Below, one piece after another: positions 59,331 to 64,000 of a stretch of 64,000 bases of DNA. The DNA comes from JAGTRP01 sp035255045 (lineage in GTDB: Bacteria; Pseudomonadota; Gammaproteobacteria; Burkholderiales; Rhodocyclaceae). The notes under the pieces are model-generated. The model saw only the letters and a list, made by a program, of their open reading frames with translations. It searched no databases and was not told the origin of the DNA. Where the stretch lies: the NCBI GenBank assembly GCA_035255045.1, contig DATFAA010000139.1:71241-135240 (forward strand), read 5' to 3'. Made by a program: the position numbers and the translations under genes. The first letter of the stretch is position 1. Every line of letters starts with the position of its first letter.

Positions 59331-61298
59331 ATGCCTAGAGAGGCCAGTGTTGCGGCGCCGGACGGTCTGCATACCTTCCCGCGTCTGTTGTTCCACCACG
59401 CCAAGGTGCGAGGCGATGCGCCCGCCATGCGGGAGAAGGACCTCGGCATCTGGCAGACCTGGACCTGGTCGGAGGTGGCCGAGCGGGTCCGCGCCCTGGC
59501 CTGCGGCCTCGCCGCCCTGGGCTTCAAGCGCGGCGACAACCTCGCCATCATCGGCGACAACCGCCCCCATCTCTACATGACCATGACCGCCGTCCAGTGC
59601 CTGGGCGGCGTGCCGGTGCCCCTCTACCAGGATGCGGTGGCGGCGGAGATGCTGTTCGTCCTCCAGGATGCGGGCATCCGCTTCGCCGTGGTGGAGGACC
59701 AGGAGCAGGTGGATAAGCTCCTGGAAACCAAGTTCCAACTGCCGCACCTGGAGCACATCGTCTACGACGACCCCCGGGGCATGCGGCACTACAACCAGCC
59801 CTTCCTCCACGACATCCACGAACTGATGGAGATGGGGCGCATCCACGACCGCAACCACCCCGACTTCCTCAACGCCGAGGTCGAGAGGGGTCACTACGAC
59901 GACGTCTCGGTGATGCTCTACACCTCGGGCACCACCGGCAAGCCCAAGGGGGTCTGCCAGACTCACGCCGCCTTCATCTCCGCCGCCCAGGGTGGAGTGG
60001 AAGTGGACAGGATGACCCCCGACGGCGACATCCTCTCCTACCTGCCCATGGCCTGGGTCGGCGACCACCTGTTCTCCTTCGCCCAGGCCATGGTGGCCGG
60101 CTTCACCATCAACTGCCCGGAATCCGGCGACACGGTGATGACCGACCTGCGGGAAATCGGCCCGACCTATTACTTCGCGCCGCCCCGGGTGTTCGAGAGC
60201 CTGCTGACCCAGGTCATGATCCGCATGGAGGACGCCGGCGCCATCAAGCGCAGGATGTTCCATTACTTCATGGCGGTGGCCAAGCGCTGCGGCGCCGAGA
60301 TCCTGGACGGCAAGCCGGTGCCCTTCGCCGACCGGCTGCTCTACGGCCTCGGCAACCTCTTCGTCTATGGGCCCCTGCGCAATGTCCTGGGGCTGTCCCG
60401 GGTGCGGGTGGCCTACACCGCCGGCGCCGCCATCGGCCCGGACCTCTTCCGCTTCTACCGCTCCATCGGCATCAACCTCAAGCAGTTCTACGGGCAGACC
60501 GAAACCTGCGCCTACGTCTGCCTGCAGCCCGACGGCGAGATCAAGCTGGACTCCGTCGGCCGGCCGGGGCCGGGGGTGGAGATCAAGATCGCCGACAACG
60601 GCGAGGTGCTGGTGAAGGGGCCGATGCTCCTGAAGGGGTACTACCAGCGCCCGGACGCCACCGCCGAATCCATCAATGCCGAAGGCTATTTCATGACCGG
60701 CGACGCCGGTTTCATCGACGAGGACGGCCACCTCAAGATCATCGACCGGGCCAAGGACGTGGGCAAGCTCTCCGGCGGCGCCATGTTCGCCCCCAACTAC
60801 ATCGAGAACAAGCTCAAGTTCTTCCAGCACATCAAGGAGGCCGTCTGCTTCGGCCACGACCGGGACATGGTCACCGCCTTCATCAATATTGATATGGGGG
60901 CCGTGGGCAACTGGGCCGAGCGCCGGGGCATCGCTTATTCCGGCTACACCGACCTGGCCGGCAAGCCGGAAGTCTATGAGCTCATCCGGCAATGCGTGGA
61001 CGAGGTCAATGCCGGCCTGGCCACCGACACCATGGTGGCGGATTCCCAGATCCACCGCTTCCTCATCCTGCACAAGGAGCTGGACCCCGACGACGACGAG
61101 CTGACCCGCACCCGCAAGGTCCGGCGCAATTTCGTGGCGGAGAAATACGCGGTCCTCATCGACGCCCTCTATTCCGGCAAGGCCACCCAGTTCATCGAGA
61201 CCGAGGTCAAGTTCGAGGACGGGCGGCGCGGCAAGGTAGCGGCGGATCTCAAGATCGTCGATGCCAGGACCTACCCGGTGGTGAAAAAAGCGGCGTGA
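59331..61298 (+). CDS. AMP-dependent acyl-CoA synthetase (long-chain fatty acid ligase type)
   Basis: The 655-residue enzyme activates a carboxylic acid with ATP to acyl-AMP and then acyl-CoA. The signature P-loop is LYTSGTTGKPKGVCQTHAAF (about residues 203-222); YGQTETCAYVCLQPDGEIKL and YFMTGDAGFIDEDGHLKIID are the adenylate and hinge motifs. It resembles the FadD15-like long-chain group. The gene heads an operon with livG, livH and livM-type genes, so the acid is probably imported by that transporter and trapped as a CoA ester. The exact acid (fatty, branched or aromatic) cannot be read from sequence. GGGAGGAG precedes the ATG. Confidence 0.93.
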   Translation: MPREASVAAPDGLHTFPRLLFHHAKVRGDAPAMREKDLGIWQTWTWSEVAERVRALACGLAALGFKRGDNLAIIGDNRPHLYMTMTAVQCLGGVPVPLYQDAVAAEMLFVLQDAGIRFAVVEDQEQVDKLLETKFQLPHLEHIVYDDPRGMRHYNQPFLHDIHELMEMGRIHDRNHPDFLNAEVERGHYDDVSVMLYTSGTTGKPKGVCQTHAAFISAAQGGVEVDRMTPDGDILSYLPMAWVGDHLFSFAQAMVAGFTINCPESGDTVMTDLREIGPTYYFAPPRVFESLLTQVMIRMEDAGAIKRRMFHYFMAVAKRCGAEILDGKPVPFADRLLYGLGNLFVYGPLRNVLGLSRVRVAYTAGAAIGPDLFRFYRSIGINLKQFYGQTETCAYVCLQPDGEIKLDSVGRPGPGVEIKIADNGEVLVKGPMLLKGYYQRPDATAESINAEGYFMTGDAGFIDEDGHLKIIDRAKDVGKLSGGAMFAPNYIENKLKFFQHIKEAVCFGHDRDMVTAFINIDMGAVGNWAERRGIAYSGYTDLAGKPEVYELIRQCVDEVNAGLATDTMVADSQIHRFLILHKELDPDDDELTRTRKVRRNFVAEKYAVLIDALYSGKATQFIETEVKFEDGRRGKVAADLKIVDARTYPVVKKAA

Positions 61299-61300
61299 CC

Positions 61301-62128
61301 ATGAACATGAAAATCGAGAATATTGTCATCGACCAGCCGGCGGCCTCCGCCAAGAAAATCGGCGGAGTGATCCTCGACCTGCAGAACATCTCCCTGCGCT
61401 TCGGCGGGGTGAAGGCCCTCACCGACATCTCCTTCGACATCCGCGAGCACGAGATCCGCGCCATCATCGGCCCCAACGGGGCGGGCAAGAGCTCCATGCT
61501 CAACGTCATCAACGGCGTGTACCACCCCCAGGAGGGCAAGATCATCTTCCGCGGCCAGGAACGCAAGAAGATGGAACCCCACATGGCGGCCACCCAGGGC
61601 ATCGCCCGCACCTTCCAGAACATCGCCCTGTTCAAGGGCATGACGGTGCTGGACAACATCATGACCGGCCGCATCACCCGCATGAAATCCACCTTCATCG
61701 AGCACGCCCTGTGGTTCGGCCGGGCCCGCAAGGAGGAACTGGAGCACCGGCGCAAGGTGGAGGAGGTCATCGACTTCCTGGAAATCCAGCACATCCGCAA
61801 GACGCCTGTCGGGCGCCTGCCCTACGGCCTCCAGAAGCGGGTCGAGCTGGGCCGGGCCCTGGCCGCCGAGCCTTCCATGCTGCTCCTGGACGAGCCCATG
61901 GCCGGCATGAACGTGGAGGAGAAGCAGGACATGTGCCGCTTCATCCTGGACGTGAATGACCAGTTCGGCACCACCATCGTCCTCATCGAGCACGACATGG
62001 GCGTGGTCATGGACATCTCCGACCGGGTCGTGGTCCTCGACTACGGCAAGAAGATCGGCGACGGGGTGCCGGACGAGGTCAAGAACAACGAGGAAGTGAT
62101 CCGCGCCTACCTGGGCGCCGGGCACTGA
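61301..62128 (+). CDS. livG: Branched-chain amino acid-type ABC transporter ATPase, LivG
   Basis: The 275-residue ATPase has Walker A IIGPNGAGKSSMLNVINGVY, the LivG-type Q-loop IARTFQNIALFKGMTVLDNI, the signature-like LPYGLQKRVELGRALAAEPS, and Walker B LLLDEPMAGMN. The C-terminal helix ending EEVIRAYLG is typical of LivG. It overlaps no neighbour but starts two bases after the ligase gene stop, so it is co-translated. The N-terminal 25-residue extension before LDLQNISLRFGGVKAL is a little longer than usual. Confidence 0.95.
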   Translation: MNMKIENIVIDQPAASAKKIGGVILDLQNISLRFGGVKALTDISFDIREHEIRAIIGPNGAGKSSMLNVINGVYHPQEGKIIFRGQERKKMEPHMAATQGIARTFQNIALFKGMTVLDNIMTGRITRMKSTFIEHALWFGRARKEELEHRRKVEEVIDFLEIQHIRKTPVGRLPYGLQKRVELGRALAAEPSMLLLDEPMAGMNVEEKQDMCRFILDVNDQFGTTIVLIEHDMGVVMDISDRVVVLDYGKKIGDGVPDEVKNNEEVIRAYLGAGH

Positions 62129-62143
62129 GAAGGAGAGAGGGAC

Positions 62144-63058
62144 ATGCAATTCTTTTTGGAAGTCCTCATCGGCGGCCTGCTCTCGGGGATCATGTATTCC
62201 CTGGTGGCCCTCGGTTTCGTGCTCATCTACAAGGCCTCGGGGGTGTTCAATTTCGCCCAGGGCGCCATGGTCTATCTCGCCGCCCTGTCGGTGGTGGGCT
62301 GCCTGGAGAAGGGGGCGCCCCTGTGGCTGGCCATCATCCTGGCCTTCGTGGTCATGACCCTGTTCGGCATCGCCACCGAGAAATTCGTGCTCAGGAAGCT
62401 GGTGAACCAGCCGCCCATCGCCCTTTTCATGGCCACCATCGGCCTCGCCTTCTTCATCGAGGGCCTGGCTCCCATGGTGTTCGGCAGCGACCCCCGGGCC
62501 CTGGACGTCGGCATCGTCGATGAGCCCATCGAAGCCATCCTGGAATCGGCCGGCATGGTCATCTCCAAGTTCGACCTGGTGGCCGCCGGGGTGGCGGCGG
62601 TCCTGGTGACCAGCCTGGCCCTCTTCTTCCAGTACACCCGCATCGGCCGGGCCCTGCGGGCGGTGGCGGACGACCACCAGGCAGCCCTCTCCATCGGCAT
62701 CCCCCTGCAGCACATCTGGGCCATCGTCTGGGGCGTCGCCGGCTTCGTCGCCCTGGTGGCCGGCATGATGTGGGGCGCCCGCAACGGCGTCCAGTACGCG
62801 CTTACCTTCACGGCCCTGAAGGCGCTGCCGGTCCTCATCCTGGGCGGCTTCACCTCGGTGCCGGGGGCGATCGTCGGCGGCCTCATCATCGGGGCCTCCG
62901 AGAAGCTGGCCGAAATCTACATCCCGCCGGTGATGCAATCCCTGTTCGGCGGCAATTTCGGCGGCATCGAGGGCTGGTTCCCCTATGTGCTGGCCCTGCT
63001 GTTCCTCTTGGTGCGTCCCGAAGGGCTCTTCGGCGAACGCCATATCGACCGGGTTTAA
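62144..63058 (+). CDS. livH: Branched-chain amino acid-type ABC transporter permease, LivH
   Basis: The 304-residue integral membrane protein shows the LivH N-terminus LIGGLLSGIMYSLVALGFVL, about eight hydrophobic segments, and the cytoplasmic coupling loop TRIGRALRAVADDHQAALSI. It forms the channel with LivM. AAGGAGAGAGGG precedes the ATG. It is a paralogue of the partial permease at the start of the window, showing that two distinct Liv-type systems are present. Confidence 0.95.
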   Translation: MQFFLEVLIGGLLSGIMYSLVALGFVLIYKASGVFNFAQGAMVYLAALSVVGCLEKGAPLWLAIILAFVVMTLFGIATEKFVLRKLVNQPPIALFMATIGLAFFIEGLAPMVFGSDPRALDVGIVDEPIEAILESAGMVISKFDLVAAGVAAVLVTSLALFFQYTRIGRALRAVADDHQAALSIGIPLQHIWAIVWGVAGFVALVAGMMWGARNGVQYALTFTALKALPVLILGGFTSVPGAIVGGLIIGASEKLAEIYIPPVMQSLFGGNFGGIEGWFPYVLALLFLLVRPEGLFGERHIDRV

Positions 63059-63070
63059 GGAGAAGAACCG

Positions 63071-64000
63071 ATGCTTTACCGTGAAGCCGGCCAGTTCAAG
63101 ACCAGTTACGCCGCCGACCAGCAGCTCTTCCCCATCCGCCAGGACCGCATCGGCGTGCTGCTGCTCCTCGCCGCGGCCTTCGTGGTCATCCCGGGGGTGG
63201 CGAGCGAATACTGGTTCTCGGCCATCCTCATCCCCTTCCTCATCTTCGCCCTGGCGGCCCTGGGGCTAAACATCCTCACCGGCTATGCCGGCCAACTCTC
63301 CCTGGGCTCGGCCGCCTTCATGGCGGTGGGGGCTTACGCCGCCTACAACTTCCAGCTCCGGGTCGAGGGCATCCCCATTCTGGTGTCCTTCATCATGGCC
63401 GGCCTCACCGCCGCCAGCGTGGGGGTCCTGTTCGGGCTGCCCAGCCTGCGCATCAAGGGCTTCTACCTGGCGGTGGCGACCCTGGCGGCTCAGTTCTTCA
63501 TCGTCTGGTGCCTGACCAAGTTCCCCTGGCTGTCCAACAATTCCTCCTCCGGCGTGATCTCGGCCCAGAAGGTGCAGATTTTCGGCCACGCCTTCGAGAC
63601 GCCCCGGGAGAAGTACCTGCTGGTCCTGGCCATCGTGGTCTTCATGGCCCTGGCCGCCAAGAACATGGTCCGCACCTCCACCGGCCGGGCCTGGATGGCG
63701 GTGCGGGACATGGACGTGGCGGCCTCGGTCATCGGCATCCGCCTCATGCCCACCAAGCTCCTGGCCTTCGCCGTCAGCTCCTTCTACTGCGGCGTCGCCG
63801 GCGCCCTCTACGCCTTCTGTTACCTGGGCTCGGTGGAGCCGGACGGCTTCTCCCTGGAGATGTCCTTCAAGATCCTGTTCATGATCATCATCGGCGGGGT
63901 CGGCTCCATCCTCGGCAGCTTCCTGGGGGCGGCCTTCATCCTGTTGCTGCCCATCCTGCTGGACGTCGGCCTGCCCCAGCTGGCCGGGCTCTTCCACCTG
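63071..64000 (+). CDS. livM: Branched-chain amino acid-type ABC transporter permease, LivM (partial, 3' end outside window)
   Basis: The frame starts at the ATG at 63071 (AAGGAGAAG upstream), 12 bases after the livH stop, and stays open to the window end (310 codons). NILTGYAGQLSLGSAAFMAV and TSTGRAWMAVRDMDVAASVI are the LivM signature regions. Membrane segments lie at about 28-45, 50-68 and 70-95 and further on. LivM proteins are usually about 330-360 residues, so only the last part should be missing. The binding protein and livF genes probably follow outside the window. Confidence 0.94.
   Translation, partial: MLYREAGQFKTSYAADQQLFPIRQDRIGVLLLLAAAFVVIPGVASEYWFSAILIPFLIFALAALGLNILTGYAGQLSLGSAAFMAVGAYAAYNFQLRVEGIPILVSFIMAGLTAASVGVLFGLPSLRIKGFYLAVATLAAQFFIVWCLTKFPWLSNNSSSGVISAQKVQIFGHAFETPREKYLLVLAIVVFMALAAKNMVRTSTGRAWMAVRDMDVAASVIGIRLMPTKLLAFAVSSFYCGVAGALYAFCYLGSVEPDGFSLEMSFKILFMIIIGGVGSILGSFLGAAFILLLPILLDVGLPQLAGLFHL

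Overview
The window is GC-rich, densely coded chromosomal DNA. I infer a betaproteobacterium, probably of the Rhodocyclales or a related group. The basis is the conserved block cyaY / lptM-lysA / ponA / pilMNOPQ / aroKB / gltBD, together with valine-type acyl-CoA catabolism and AMP-ligase plus Liv transporter operons. I saw no rRNA, tRNA, CRISPR array, transposase or prophage gene.

Layout. 1-4450: a Liv-type ABC transporter (permease cut by the window edge, binding protein), a methylmalonate-semialdehyde dehydrogenase and a divergent IclR regulator. 4448-10060: a minus-strand operon, lptM-lysA-(RND adaptor)-(RND pump), whose last three genes overlap by 4 bases. 10103-19562: cyaY, penicillin-binding protein 1a, the type IV pilus assembly genes pilMNOPQ, then aroK-aroB. 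19594-25866: glutamate synthase gltB-gltD behind a promoter whose leader contains a terminator hairpin. 25929-32445: a membrane/winged-helix protein, glmU, a small membrane protein, an EF-G-like GTPase, a DUF5610-type protein and an AraC regulator. 32606-35872: the fused cobalamin mutase/G-protein IcmF, which with the dehydrogenase and Liv genes points to valine or branched-acid metabolism.

36000-49697 is a complete tad (type IVb pilus) locus: Flp pilin, a Flp-like pseudopilin, prepilin peptidase, an uncharacterised winged-helix/AAA ATPase, CpaB, secretin, lipoprotein, two TadE proteins, TadG, CpaE, CpaF, TadB, TadC and a TPR/LytR_C lipoprotein. A promoter flanked by two dyads lies about 450 bases upstream of flp.

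49865-58440 is the most interesting part. It resembles a functional-amyloid (Fap-like) secretion locus: an outer-membrane barrel with an N-terminal coiled coil (FapF-like), a secreted C39 peptidase (FapD-like), two small or medium secreted proteins, and a 1006-residue secreted protein made of about 55 repeats of 13 residues with Asn/Gln at a fixed position. The repeat gene has a near-consensus sigma-54 promoter and lies next to a sigma-54 activator, so regulator and fibre gene form a self-contained unit.

58465-64000 holds a Crp/Fnr-type regulator and a divergent operon for an acyl-CoA ligase and Liv transporter subunits LivG, LivH and LivM (LivM runs off the end). Most start codons were chosen from ribosome-binding sites, gene overlaps or family length; uncertain ones are flagged.
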